A DNA stretch of 64,000 nucleotides from assembly GCA_950106755.1 (NCBI GenBank), contig OX467083.1, forward strand, positions 36,947,029 to 37,011,028, in the 5' to 3' direction. The translations under genes were made by a program, and so were the position numbers. Below the pieces are notes generated by a model. It worked only from the letters and a program-made list of their open reading frames with translations. It did not search any database and was not told where the DNA came from. Within the stretch, counting starts at the first letter, position 1, and each line of letters opens with the position of its first letter. Source of the DNA: Climacium dendroides (taxonomy: Eukaryota; Streptophyta; Bryopsida; Hypnales; Climaciaceae). Below are positions 9,740-21,890 of this stretch, one piece after another.

Positions 9740-11960
9740 CTTGAATTTTCCATATTTTGTGGACCAAAATTGAAGTGCAATCTTTCACACTTAGCATCCT
9801 AGACACTTGAATTCAAAACCAACAAGTAGAATGAGCTTGAAGTTTGCACAATTTGGTTGTTAGAATGAAGGGAAGAGTCCCAAGGTGAACATAAAGCCAT
9901 CCATAGTTGACTTTTGAGATTCTGGATTTAGTAGAAGTCAACAATCTTGACTTGAAGTTTTGTTTGATGCTTAGATAATTTAACAAAGTATTTAGAGATT
10001 AAATTTGATAAGATTTACATTCCAAAAAATATTTTAAAGGAAAAAGAAAAAATTAGAAGAAGTAGGAGAAAAAGAAAAAGAAGGAATTTAGGACTCTTTA
10101 ACCATTAAATGACATCCAATATATCATTTCAAAATACAAGAAAATAAATACGTAATGGAGATTGAAGGTGTTTACAACAAAATCATGATCACAATGTATG
10201 AAAATGTACTTCAAGGTATTGAAAACTATTTTAAACTTAGAAAATAGACCTATAATGAAGAAGATGGAATTGGATGAAGTTTTGACTCAATTTCGAACAA
10301 TTTTGGATGAAAGTCAACTAAACTCAAATTTAGAACTTAGGAAATAGAATTAAATTTAAGAACCAAAAACTAAAATTGATTCTAATAGTTAGAATAGGAG
10401 AAAATGATAAATGAAGTTTTATAGTTTAGTTTAGGTGTTAAACTTCATCCATGGATAACTTTTAGGGAACTGGTTCAAACTTAGTGATTTTTATCATTTA
10501 AAAAAGGGCAAAATAAGCCCTACAACTTAGGATATTCAATTTTTGTTTTTGACTAACCCCTCATAGGCTTTAGTTTTGGTTGTCATAGCCAAAATTGACT
10601 ATTTTACTAATTTCCAATTGATTTGATTTAGCATTGCATTTAGGTAAAACAAGATTAGGGGAAGAAAATAAGTTGTTCATTGTTTAGAAGGTACAATTGG
10701 ATGGTATGTTAAACACCCATTAGACAATACATTTATGACAAAACACTAAGAATCTGGTTGTATATACTTTATCCCAAGGGTGAGAATAAAGTGCCTACAA
10801 CAAGACTATTAGAGTAGAGTACAATTTCCCCCTTGATGACTACAATTCCCTCAATATAACTCTCATCTTCATTTTCTATTTCTTCCACAACTTTTGTATC
10901 ATCTAAATCCTCAAAGTTTAACCCTTGTAATTAATCTAATCAACCTTACTACTTTCTCCAACAACTCATTTATCTCACAAAAAATAAATATTGCACAAGG
11001 TGCACGACAAGGTGCCTACAACACATAAAACTTCCTCCCTACAATGGCCAACAAATGATCTCTTTGTTTTGAAAACTTTGAAGTGAACTTTATAATCCAC
11101 CAACCTCTTTTGTCTTTGTTACATAGACAGTCTAATTGAGTTAGTGTCTATAGACATCCACTGCAACCACCTACATATTGAGGAGCTCTAACATGATTAG
11201 CAACCTATGGGGTTTAGGGTTTAGCCAATGTACGTAGTAGAGGAAGGAAAAATTTTGTGAAGAAAAGGATAGGAAAAAAAAAGAGAACTTAAATTTTATA
11301 TGTAAGATAGCCCCATTTAAAAAATCGCATTAATGAATTTATAAAAAATTATAGGATATTGGAAATACACCCCTTGTACCATTTTTAGTAAAAATATGGA
11401 CATCTTAATACAATAACTAAGATGAATAGACTCACATCAATTACCCTCACATCAATAATCAAGATCTATACCTTAAATTACAAGGAGTAATCTTCACCAA
11501 TTTCAAGTTTGCATGTTAATTACAAGGAGTAACATGCAAATTTGAAATTGGTGGAGAATTGAAAATGGTATTTTCTAAAAATAGTAGTCACTATTAATGC
11601 TATGAGTGATAAAATGTTTTTGGAAAAAAAAATTCAATGGAGAGATTTCAAAATAAGAAAAATGCTTTTAATAGAAGCAAATTGAAAGAAATAGATCCAA
11701 AGCAACTAAGACACATATCCTCTTTTATTGAAGTAGAGAGATCATGGTCAAATAAGAAAGTTGAATTTCAAAGTTAAATTGAAGAAAAGAGAGACAAACT
11801 AAGGAGCCTCCCTATCAAATCAAAGGGCTCACAAAATCCTAAGCTTCGTTTTTGAATTTCAAATTAGCTAAGAAAAAGTGGTTGACAAAAGAATCTCCAA
11901 CTACCACTACCAAAGTCTTTAAATCTTCTCATGGAGAAATCCTTTATATGCCACCTTGGT
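9740..11960. other. gene-free DNA
   Basis: AT-rich DNA with no recognisable gene. It contains a 24-bp inverted repeat at 11495-11553. Purine-rich runs occur near 10030-10090. Confidence 0.5.
11495..11553. repeat. 24-bp inverted repeat (hairpin)
   Basis: CACCAATTTCAAGTTTGCAT (arm 11495-11518) pairs with 11530-11553 at 23 of 24 positions across an 11-base loop. The adjoining word TTACAAGGAGTAA is also present twice. Confidence 0.7.
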
Positions 11961-11967
11961 TGATGGA

Positions 11968-12174
11968 CACTACAACAAACCTATATTTTAGGTGATGGAT
12001 TTTAAATGATGTTGAATGTAACAACCCATATTTTTATGTCAATAGTGACGTCCAATGTAAAATCTTGATGTTACATTGGACATTATTGTTGATATAAAAA
12101 TATGGGTTGTTACATTGACGTCACCTAAAATTTGTTATCATAGACATAAAAAAATCTTTAGTTTCTTATAGTAG
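11968..12174. mobile_element. foldback MITE with 46-bp core hairpin
   Basis: The core arms 12015-12060 and 12071-12116 pair at about 41 of 46 positions, with a 10-base loop. They contain TGTAACAACCCATATTTTTA. Outer parts also match: TTTTAGGTGA near 11988 against TCACCTAAAA near 12121. The ends are CACTACAACAAA and TTTCTTATAGTAG, the CACTA-like terminus seen in other MITEs here. Confidence 0.65.
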
Positions 12175-12179
12175 GATGA

Positions 12180-14018
12180 ATGGACAACATATCATTGAAA
12201 GATAGCTATGATTGTCACATGAGATGTCTTCCTACTAAAAAACTTGGGTCACTATCCAAATTGTGCTACATATGGGTAGTACACACATGATTTGCAATAT
12301 TAGGAATTGATCTTGTATGTTTCAAAGAGGCTGTATTATATTTTTTTCTACAAAGTCAGTCTTGTGTGCAAAGTCAATTTTGTATTTGTATTGTAGTTTT
12401 GACCTAAATGACAACCATGACATGTTTGGGACATATAAAGGACTAATAATACTCAAGAACAATGCAAGTCTATGTGAAAACAAATCTCAGTCTATTAAGT
12501 CAAGGGATAAATGTCTTGTTAAAGTCATCCAATGAAATAAATGGACTAAAAGCCCAAGTCAAACTCAAAATGATAAAACATTGTAGAGACTAAAGTCAAT
12601 TATATGAAGAATTAGATAAGACATGCTAATAAAGTCCATCTAATTTTTCTTGCCAATTAAATTACTCACGAATAATATCAAGTCACTCCAAGCTATCCCA
12701 ATACTACCCGTCTAGTCACTCTCAAAAGGGAACAAGATCAAATTTCAACCGATTGCATAGCTAACACTCTACCCTCAACAAACTACAAGTTTATAATATA
12801 ACAACCAAAAAACATAAATACCATACATATATCCTTATTCACACCTTCAAATTCCTACAATCTTCTTTTGATAAATACAATCATTCAAATGAACATCCAA
12901 TATGCACACAAACCTTGAAAGCTTCTTCTACATCCACCTCACTTGAAATTTGCATCTTACAAGAGTATTAGGCTCCAAACATTTGCATTAACATATGAGC
13001 TAGACCCAAAAATACTCTTGGGTTTATGTAATCCACAATATCATATCATATGACACCATTTAGATAATCTCACAATCAACTTTGTCAATCTCAATCCTTT
13101 TTTTTTATCCTTTAGTCTTCTATCAAAGGTGGAATCCAAACCTCACTTTAAAAAGAAGACAACTTGATGTAATTAGAATACACGCAATTATAACATTGTT
13201 TACCAATGAGGTAGGGGGTCCTTTTGCATCCTTGAAAAAAAGACCCCTATAGTGAACAAAATTGTCATGTATGGCTCTTCAACCAAATTCAATCCTATAA
13301 TTCATTGATAACTCCCTTTTAAGTATCTAGTAAAGCATATACCTTCCCAACATGGAAAAGACCACTACCTAGTTATACAATGTTATGATCATGCTTTGTT
13401 GTCATTCCTCAAAAAATACAAGTTGAATAAATATTTGAATGCAACCTAGACAAAGAAGGGACCAAAGAGAAGGTGACTTTTATGACTTCTAGGAAACTCT
13501 AATGGTACTTTTGGACTTATTGTTTGAATGCATCGATTGTAGGAAGGTGAGGTGGTCAACAAACATTGACTCCTATTAATACTATTGTCCTCGGTGTAGT
13601 GCCCAAGTTGTGTGATAGACGTTGTTACTATAGAGACTTGATTAAAAAACATCATATTCATAGAAGGCAAGTTTTGCTAAATATCTAAACTACATGTAGC
13701 AACGTAAAAGTGGTGCGGTATCGTACATGAAAGGAGGTATTACATTGCCAATGGATCCCCTTATTGTTCATATAATTTGGTGATAGGAAATGTCCTTGTC
13801 TTTCAAGAAATGCCAAGATCGTATTCAAATCAATAGAAGAGGCTATATAGTCAATACTTCAATGGAAGTCTTTAGTAATGTGATGATCTGTGTGCGGAGC
13901 TAAGGGATGTTGCAATAGTAGCGTTGCAAAAAATTAGGTGTGTCGCACATTTTTTGAAAGGGAAGTTGGTGATAGTTTATAGACAACATTTTTAAGTGTT
14001 AGTGCTACGTCAGCAAAG
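12180..14018. other. gene-free DNA
   Basis: No domain was recognised in any short open frame (for example 12317-12535, 13446-13670). The sequence is AT-rich with no tandem structure that I could see. Confidence 0.45.
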
Positions 14019-14034
14019 CGCTTTCTTGTAGTGT
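14005..14034. mobile_element. solitary CACTA-type terminus
   Basis: The plus-strand sequence GCGCTTTCTTGTAGTG reads in inverse as CACTACAAGAAAGCGC. This is a typical outer end of plant CACTA (EnSpm) elements and derivatives. I did not find a convincing partner end upstream, so this is at most a remnant. Confidence 0.35.
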
Positions 14035-14408
14035 GTTTCATCAAGTGGTGCTTCTTCAAATGGCTATGTAGTGAAGCTTACAAGTATGCCTTCGGAGTAT
14101 ACCGCCATTTTATGTTAATTGCATGCAAGAGATCCCTTTAACTACAACCATTGCTTAATCATCCCACATCTATGTTTTAGCCTAAATTGCTACTAATTAA
14201 ATTTGGCCAATTAACACTTCATCCCAAAAATTGCATTGCTATTATTGTCCTCAAATACTGTTTTTTGTAGCTGTTAGCTAAGCTTTCATGTAGACTTGGC
14301 AATTACATATGGACACTAGTGTAGAAACCCTTTTTTGTATCTTTTGTAAGAGCAAATTGTAATGCCACCTTTAGTACTAAGTGTGAAAGTACCCTAATGC
14401 ATTATGAT

Positions 14409-14816
14409 ATTTTAAATGCCATCCATTAAATTAGGCTGTTTGTTTTGTTTTATTTTGTTTTTTTGGTATGGTGAGATCTCCTAGACTATGCGTCCCTTGG
14501 TGGCGTGCTTGATACCTTCAGAAAGTCTTTGGTGAAGAAAGGTGCATGGGCTTTGTTTAGTGGCATATGGACCTATAATAGAAAAGATATTGAATTTCAA
14601 AGTTATTAATGGGTTAGAAAATTAGAAAATTACTTTTACTTATATTTAGGTTGTGGCAATAGTACAAGGCACATTAGTCCATCCATTAAATTAGGCTATT
14701 TTTTATTTGTTTGTCATGCTTTTTTGTTTATTATAGTGAGATCTCATAGAATATATATCCTTCGATTGCGTGCTTAATACTATCAGAAAGCTCTTGGCAA
14801 AGAGGGGTGCATAGCA
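14409..14816. repeat. two divergent direct copies, about 140 bases each
   Basis: Copy one (14409-14550) and copy two (14681-14816) both begin CCATCCATTAAATTAGGCT. They continue in parallel through GTGAGATCTC, GCGTGCTT and TCAGAAAG to AGG/AGGGGTGCAT. They differ by substitutions and small gaps, which indicates an old local duplication. Confidence 0.7.
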
Positions 14817-14879
14817 AGGCTTTTTTTTTGGCCTCGTGGTGCCAGTTTGCATTAGGAGGAGACATCTAATGAAAATCCT

Positions 14880-15144
14880 TACATTAGAAGACATTTCAGG
14901 CTTCTATAGGGTCATTTCAGGCCTGTTCCCTTCTTGTTCCCCCCACAACGAGGGAACGACAAACTGTCAGGGAAAAAAAATTATTTCGTAGATTGCCAAA
15001 AAAGTTGAAATTTAAAAAAAAAAAATTTAAAAATGGGTCTTGACCACATCAGCCTTTTGCGCTGTCATTGTTGCAGTGCACTACGGGGAGTCCCTGCCAT
15101 GATAACTCGTGGCCCTATAGAGGCCTGAAATGTCTTTTAATGTA
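14880..15144. mobile_element. 265-bp element with 32-bp TIRs
   Basis: The left end 14880-14911 (TACATTAGAAGACATTTCAG...) and right end 15113-15144 are inverted copies with 30 of 32 positions the same. The interior contains GAACGACAAACTGTC and a GC-rich segment GCAGTGCACTACGGGGAGT. There is no coding capacity. The superfamily cannot be assigned, because no clear target duplication was found. Confidence 0.7.
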
Positions 15145-15550
15145 ACAAACAAGGGATGAAAAATGGCATCTTATCACCACACTGGTATACGTAGCTGGTG
15201 TTTGTATCTTTGCGCTAGGTTGACGCTCGTCTCTTCCATCTTTGAAGTCTATATCACCCGTGGTTTTTTTGTCAGTGTCCCTACCACTATTTGATTATTG
15301 TCCACTTCGTTTGAGCGCTATACTCATCGTCCTCATTTTAAAAACTTGTCACCACTTTAGCATACGTGCATGTGCAATTATCACATTGTGTGTGTGGTTG
15401 TTCATATTGTATTGTCGCCACGATGTCTAGGAAGAGTGACCTTTAGTTTGCCATCATCCACTAGAAGTGGGGTTTATTTTTGCCATACTATTCAGGAAAG
15501 TGGCGTTGCAAGTTTTGTTCATAATTACCAACATTTTGTTTCTTAGAGAT
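15145..15550. other. gene-free stretch before the hAT-like relic
   Basis: Includes a 62-codon open frame (15242-15430) without a recognisable domain. It may be the decayed 5' part of the following transposase relic. Confidence 0.35.
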
Positions 15551-17800
15551 GAAGAGGTTGATTGCCGTTGTACGTTACTTTGCAGTCACTGTCAATGAGG
15601 TGACTGCTGTTGACAACAACAATTACTTCTCCGTGCATGTTTATGTAGTTTAAGACTAGGTTTGAATTCTTTTCCTTGTCTCTTTGGATTGTGTGGACTA
15701 CACACCTAATGCTGATAATCTAACCAAAACTCATCATGGATTTCATCATTGCTAGCGGTGGACTAGATTCAAAAAATATAGCTAGTAAGCTTCTGAGTTT
15801 TGGCATTGATGGTACCTTGACTTTGCAAGGCAATAGATTGGGTGTAACAATGTAGATCCAAGAGAAGCATGTTCCATTCATGATCGGTGTTCATTGTGTT
15901 GCACACTAATGCAACTTAATGTTCAATGCGCTCTTGACTCTAGGAATCTTTAGAGATATCAAGAAGATGTTTGTTGCCACTTATGCTTATTTATGCCAAA
16001 GCCCAAAACGATTTGCAGAATTTTAGCAGTTGGCCAAGCTAACTAACAGAAAGGGCTTGAAAACGTTGAAAAATGTACAAACAAGATGGGTCAGTCTCAT
16101 TGAGTCTATGTAGAGATTGCTTTCCAAATATTACGCTCTCATCTATAAAATGATGGCCAACTTGAGAGACAATTTGAGGGCTAAGATAAGCGTCTCTATT
16201 TTTTTTTTAAATTTTTTGGTCAATGCCCAATTGCTTGCACAGTCTTGCAATATTGAGTTCCTGGATCAAACTTTGTTCATTGTCTTTGTTTTTTCGTCAG
16301 ACTTAGTTTTGCATAAGATCGAAAGGACAACATGTTCAGTGAAGATTGTTGGAATCCAGGTTTATATGTGAGTTTGCTTTTTGTGCTTTTATTTAGTGCT
16401 TGTGCATGAAGTTTGTGTAACAATTGGATTTGTAGGAGCATTGTGTACAATGTTGTATTTATTAATTCTTTGCCTGTATGTGAACTAATATTGTATACAT
16501 GTGTCTTCAGGCTTGCCTAGTGTTGCTCCTCAATCCTTGTCCATTGCTAGAAATGTGTGCTCTACTGCCTCTATTGGAGGCAATTGACACATTGATTAAC
16601 TTTGCATAAAAACAAGATGTTTACATCTATGATTATGTAGTAGTAGTCAAAATTTGCTAGGAATCATTATACAAAATGTACAAGGATAAAGCAACATTGT
16701 TTAGCATGGATGAGTTCTAGAATATTTACAATTTTTTGGATGCAAGTCACGAGTAGATCCACAACAAGTGGATTACTGATTCTAATAACCACTTTGTCGC
16801 TTTGTCGTGCTATGTTTTGTCTATTATAGTAAACAAATTCACGTAGAGTACAAAAGAAGGCTTGTAGACCAAGAATTGTAGTCTACGTTGGTGGCTAAAG
16901 TAAAAGTTGAATGTATAAGTAAGTGTCCCAAACTCCTTATCTGTATGTGAATGCTTACATTTGAGTCATACCTTCATACCGTTCCTTTGCATAGACCTAT
17001 ACTTTGGGTACTTCAGTGTTGTTGCTCATAGTCTCAATTACTAGCTAAATGGGCAAATTGGTAGAAGTGCATGTATACACACAACTTAGTCCACTGTCAT
17101 TTCAAGTGCTTTTATGGTTTGGGACTTCGTAAGTGCAACAAAGATGCTTGTTAAAGAGTTGGAAAATAGATTTCCTGCACATCATGTGATGAATGCCTTC
17201 GGCATTTTATATCCACAATACTAGTGCCAAAGGAGCAATGAGGAGATGTTTGATAAACACTTGTGAACTTTGATGGATGCTTATGGTCATAGGAAGATAT
17301 TGGAGGAGGGTGAGTAGATGCTTATACCCCCCCCCCGATAGATTGTGACGCACTCATGTCTCAATGTGGCCTCTTCAAAGCTTGCATGAAGTCCAACTCT
17401 TGAGTTGCTATGTTACCCCTGTACAATATCAACTCCTTGACAAAAGTATAGCAGGTGCTAGTCAATAACAACAACCTCACGCAGAACTTTGGGAAGTTCT
17501 TGAAACTTGCCAAAAATAATGGTGATAGAGCATATCATTAGCTCCGTGGAAGACGAGTGCATTTTCTCTAGCTTTAGTTTTTTGAAGTCAGAATTGCGAA
17601 CAAACTACATGAATACATCCAAGTTGTTCTAGGCATGTACTCCCAATGTGTTTATAGCCTCGACAACTTCCCTTACGAAGCTATGTTTGATGAGTGGTTT
17701 GTCTCAGGTGGATGCGGCAGATACCTAGCAAACATGTAGGTGTATTTCGGAGTATTGATGTAGCAAATCAGGAGGTAGTACATTGATTTTAGAAGCAGTA
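15550..17800 (+). pseudogene. hAT-like transposase relic, copy 1
   Basis: A conceptual translation with frame changes and many stops aligns block by block with the minus-strand relic at 31.1-33.95 kb. Matching blocks include VDNNNYFSVHVYVV / VDNNNWLSVHVYIV, DYTPNADNLTK / EYSPNTWNLTK, KLLSFGIDG / KLLSFGVDG, NVQTRWVSLIESM / NVQTMWVSLIKPL, YKMMANL / YKMTANL and CALLPLLEAID in both. A segment GVHCVAH-CNLMFNALL resembles the RNase H-fold CxAHRxNL motif of hAT transposases. Many stops are TAG (for example near 15855, 16025 and 16112). No intact product is possible. Confidence 0.6.
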
Positions 17801-18900
17801 GGTCATAGGTACTGTAGTCATATAGCTCCTCGATGGTTGAGGTGTAGCTTTCTTTTTCATCTCAATTGTTCATGTGACCTAAAATGCTTTTGTAGTAGAC
17901 TACAATACTTTATAGTGATGTTCATTGAATGTTGTGTTTTTTTCTTTGCAATCAAATGACATGCTCTGATGGACTTATTAGTCATATTTTCTTATGCCTT
18001 CATGATGTAATGTTCTCCTCTCTTGTGAATTGTCCATTTTCTTGCTTCTTTATTGACTTTGACATCGGAGGTTTTTTTTAAGGGGGTGTAAGTCATCAGG
18101 ACAATGTTTTTTTATTTTTTTTACTTTCATGTCATTTTGCTTGACTTACTTGAGTGTCAGAGGGGTATTTGGGTGGGTGCAAGTCAAGTTTGAAGATTTC
18201 AGAAGTGCATAGTTTTCTCAAATTGCTAAGAGCCTAGATTTTTAAAACACAAATAATAGATGTCCAAGTCCTTCCAAGGTAGTTTTCACATGTAGGCATG
18301 CTAGCTTCGTTATGTATCATGCATGTCTGATTTTTTTCCTCCAATATTTGGATCTCATTGCAGGAAGTTGCTCAAACTTGCATAGTGGGAAGTTTTTGAA
18401 ACTTGCATCTTTCTTCCTAATCTTTCATGTTGCCACTTTCTAGTACTTGGTCACCAGGTTGTTGCCTAAATGCCTACGTCGTTATATCCAACTTTGCCAT
18501 TTGACTTCACTACAAATTTCAAGGTTGGCACTATTTCATTGTGTTTAATTGGATTTGCTAAAAATTGGAGTAATATAAATAATTCGCCCACTATTGTGGA
18601 CAAAAATTCACCCTTGTTGCCACCTAAAAATCCACAAGTTTCCAATCAAACCGCCACTTAAGCACTCCTCAAAAATTGCATATCACCTTTTTGTCCATTC
18701 AAAAAAAGTGACCTCCCCCCCAAACCCTAATGCATGGGCCTATTTTGTGACGTTTGAACCCACGATGTGAAAGTTACAAATTTCTTACAAATAATTTTTT
18801 TTTTTTTCAAAAAATGATTTTTTCTTTTGCATGTGATAATGACACACATTACAAAATTACTTTTACTTTTATTTTGATTGCGACAACAGCACAAGGCAAC
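17800..18900. other. gene-free DNA upstream of THF1
   Basis: No coding region was recognised. An AT-rich stretch changes to markedly GC-richer sequence from about 18,900, marking entry into the THF1 promoter region. Confidence 0.45.
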
Positions 18901-19432
18901 ATGCATATGATCAGTGACCGGTGGTGTGGCATGAGAACCCTTCCGAGGATGCAGGACACGTGGCGAAGCCGTGGACGAATGCCACCGCTGCCTTGCATCA
19001 GTTTGCAAAAGAGCTCCAAAAGCAAAGCAACCCGCTCCCACAAGCCAAAGGCCCATGCCCGGGCCCGGCCCGGCCAATCCCAACCTTTGCCTTTTCGAGC
19101 CAAGCAGCCTTTACCAATGAGCAAACAGGCAACTCGCAGGGGAATGACGCCACCTGCCCACCCGTCATGTGAATCCCGGGACGGGTCCCACACGGCGAAC
19201 CCAGCCCGGCATGCCCCGGCCATGGCTCCGGGCACTTCTTCGGATAAGCCTATCTCCCTCCCCGCCCTTGTCGACGTCTTCGTCGTCGTTGTTGCACATC
19301 AATCGCATGTCAATCAACTGATCTGTCGGAACTTATTGCCTCGTCGCAGCATTGGCACATTCGATTCATCGGTTCGTGTTTTTTTTCTTCCCTGATTTTG
19401 TTCCAATTTTTGGGTGAGGATTGCGTGTGGCT
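18900..19432 (+). promoter_or_regulatory. GC-rich THF1 upstream/leader region
   Basis: About 500 bases of GC-rich DNA directly precede the THF1 start. They contain GCCCGGGC- and CCCGGCCCGG-like runs near 19055-19075 and a CGTCGTCGTT stretch near 19280. A five-codon upstream frame (ATG at 19307, stop at 19319-19321) would act as a uORF if transcription starts upstream of it. Several long open frames on both strands here reflect composition. The transcription start cannot be placed from sequence alone. Confidence 0.4.
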
Positions 19433-21890
19433 ATGGCGGCCCTGTCGACGACCTCCTCGACGGTGGCGCCGTGTTGCGTCAAAGGCTCGGGCGTCGTCGT
19501 CGTCAGCCGAGCAGCGAAGAATGCGCTGCGAAGCGGGGTGTGGCAGATGGGGTGCTGTCCAGTGGAGCAGCTGCGCTGTGGGGCGAAGGTTGGAGCGACG
19601 GCCGTCGTTAGCAACAGACGCGGCGGGGTGGCGCGCGCGGCTGCGGCCCAGACCAGTACTGGTATGACTCAATTTTTCGTTTGGAAATTTGAGGAGGGTT
19701 TTTGTTGTTGAGGCGTCGTAACGTTCTTGAATTCACCTCCTCGCAACCTGGACCCATTTGCTGTTAAAGGGAAAATCGCAGTTTTCATGATTCAGTGATA
19801 TTTGGATACTACTTTTCTTTGACGAAAATTCGTACTAATATGTTAAATTAAAAATCTGAAGGCAAATTCGGGGAGGGGTGAGTCATCGAGATCCTTAAAT
19901 TCTCACATTTTCCCAGTGATTTGTTGGTCTTTAGTGCTGCAGTAGAAAGGGTGGGATCTCAACACTAAAAAGTATGCTATGCATCGTGGGAGAGCCGCGT
20001 TTGATGAAATTTGAAATGGCGCTTTGGTCAGGGCAGATGTACCTACAGTGGCTGATACCAAGTCAAAGTTCATTCAAACCTACCGAAAGCCTATCCCTAG
20101 CATTTACAGCAACGTAATTCAGGAGATTTTAGTGCAGCAGCACTTGATGCGGTACAATACGACCTACAAATACGACCCCATCTTCGCCCTGGGATTCGTC
20201 ACCGTATACGATCAGCTCATGGACGGGTATCCGAATGATGCTGACCGGGATGCCATTTTTAAGGCTTACATCGCTGCGTTGAACGAGGATCCCGAATTAT
20301 ACAGGTTCTTTTCCTCTATTTTCTATGATTCATTGATGTTATGTTTGATCAAATTTAGTAAAATTAGTACAGACCTTCAATGGTCATGTTGGTGGAATAT
20401 TTGGGATTCTCGAATATCTATGTAGATACTTAGTATGCTTGATACATTTTTGGATCATTTTGACACTTTTTGGGTAACTCATCCTGCATTTCTGGTTAAG
20501 TGGGTCCAAAATCTCCCTTGATGAAATTTTCTAAGAATTTTCTCTTCTAGCCAATTGACCAAAATCGTACAAGACATTTTCAGTGTTGTGAGGCTTCAAC
20601 CACACGTTTGAATTCTGCATACCAGTGCATCAATTATCGATTTATGTTCCAGGCAATGAAGATCTGTCATTTTCTGACCAAGTTTATATCCGATGTTGAG
20701 AAATGCAGAAAAGATGCTAAAAAGCTAGAGGAATGGGCGGCTGCTCAAAGTGGTAGCGGAATTGCAGAGTTTGCAAGCAAGGATGGTGAGGTGGAGACTG
20801 CTCTGAAAGACATTGCTGAGCGAGCGGGAGGCACAGGGACATTCCATTACAGTCGATTTTTTGCAATAGGCTTATTTAGGCTTCTTGAATGCGCGAACGC
20901 TTCCGACCCGGCAGTTTTGGAAACGGTAAAATATTGTGATAATTGTGTGCTCTTTTATTGTAGTCTCTTGATCTATCCTCTTGGCACGGTCTCAGTGTCC
21001 ATGAAATATGCTTAGGATTGAATGCTGGTAATTCGTAAACTGGACTTTCTGGGAATCTGCATGCTCTCTTTTGAATATAAAGTAGCTTGTTTATGCAGTC
21101 TCTTTTATTGCAATGAACTTCGACGCTAGGTAGTGTAACCTTAAAGATGGAATTTGTGACACACGTGGCGCTATCTGAGTGGCTTTCTATGAACGAATTA
21201 CTAATTTGAGGACTGGTGTTTGCCTACAGCTTTCCAAGGCGTTGAATGTAAGCAAGAGAAGCGTGGACCGTGACTTGGATGTGTACAGGAATTTGCTGTC
21301 CAAGTTAGCTCAAGGAAAAGAGCTGATCAAGGAGTATGTGGAAAGGTGGGTTATCTGATTTCGTTTTCTCTTGGATTTCAATACTAATGTTTACTGAATA
21401 ATTGAAAGCTGCTCTTCTTTAATGCATCATCTAAGGAGAAGGCACGAGCTCATGAATTTCTGGAAGGCTTGAGACAGTTCCTGATTAGGAAGTGTCCGAA
21501 CTTTCGACTTCTAGTGCAAGATTTTCCCGTTTCTTTCCATTTCAGGCCAATTCCGATCCCCAGAAACTGGTTCCAAAAGTACTACCCATGTGCATGACTT
21601 TCAAATTGCGTTTGAGAATTGCCTTTTATTGTAGAACAGAAAGCTCTTCGACACCCCTAAAGCATGTTCTGAGCTCGGACATATAATTTTAACATGCTTA
21701 GTCTTAAAGTTGAGCCAGTTTCCTCGCAATTGAGCCCTGGTATGAAGAATGCTTGACCGGCAGTTTCTCACAATCTCTTTTCTTCATCAGGGAGAAGAAA
21801 AAGGCAGCAGAGCGAGACTCCTCTGCAGCAGCAGCAAACGCAAAGTCAGCCGAGACTGTTGCAAGTACGGAGGGAGCCAATAAGGAGTAG
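19433..21890 (+). CDS. THF1: THYLAKOID FORMATION 1 / Psb29 (chloroplast)
   Basis: This is a chloroplast protein needed for thylakoid biogenesis and photosystem II turnover. It is conserved from cyanobacteria (Psb29) to plants. Five exons join in frame to 309 codons, close to the approximately 300 residues usual for the family: 19433-19661, 20037-20304, 20709-20925, 21230-21345 and 21791-21890. All introns are GT-AG. Residues 1 to about 75 are Ala/Ser/Val-rich, basic and low in acidic residues, as expected of a transit peptide. The Psb29 domain follows: DVPTVADTK, LVQQHLMRYNTTYKYDP, FALGFVTVYDQLMDGYP and DRDAIFKAYIAALNEDPELY. The C-terminus is charged and helical (AQGKELIKEYVER, EKKKAAERD) and may form a coiled coil. 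The start is the first ATG preceding the transit-like sequence. The gene converges on MLO. Confidence 0.96.

Noticed and set aside
18754..19395. 213-codon plus-strand frame and overlapping minus frames upstream of THF1
   Set aside because: GC-rich promoter sequence open in several frames; no domain, no good start, and directly in front of a real gene.
19310..19672. Minus-strand frames over THF1 exon 1
   Set aside because: Antisense to the GC-rich transit-peptide exon.
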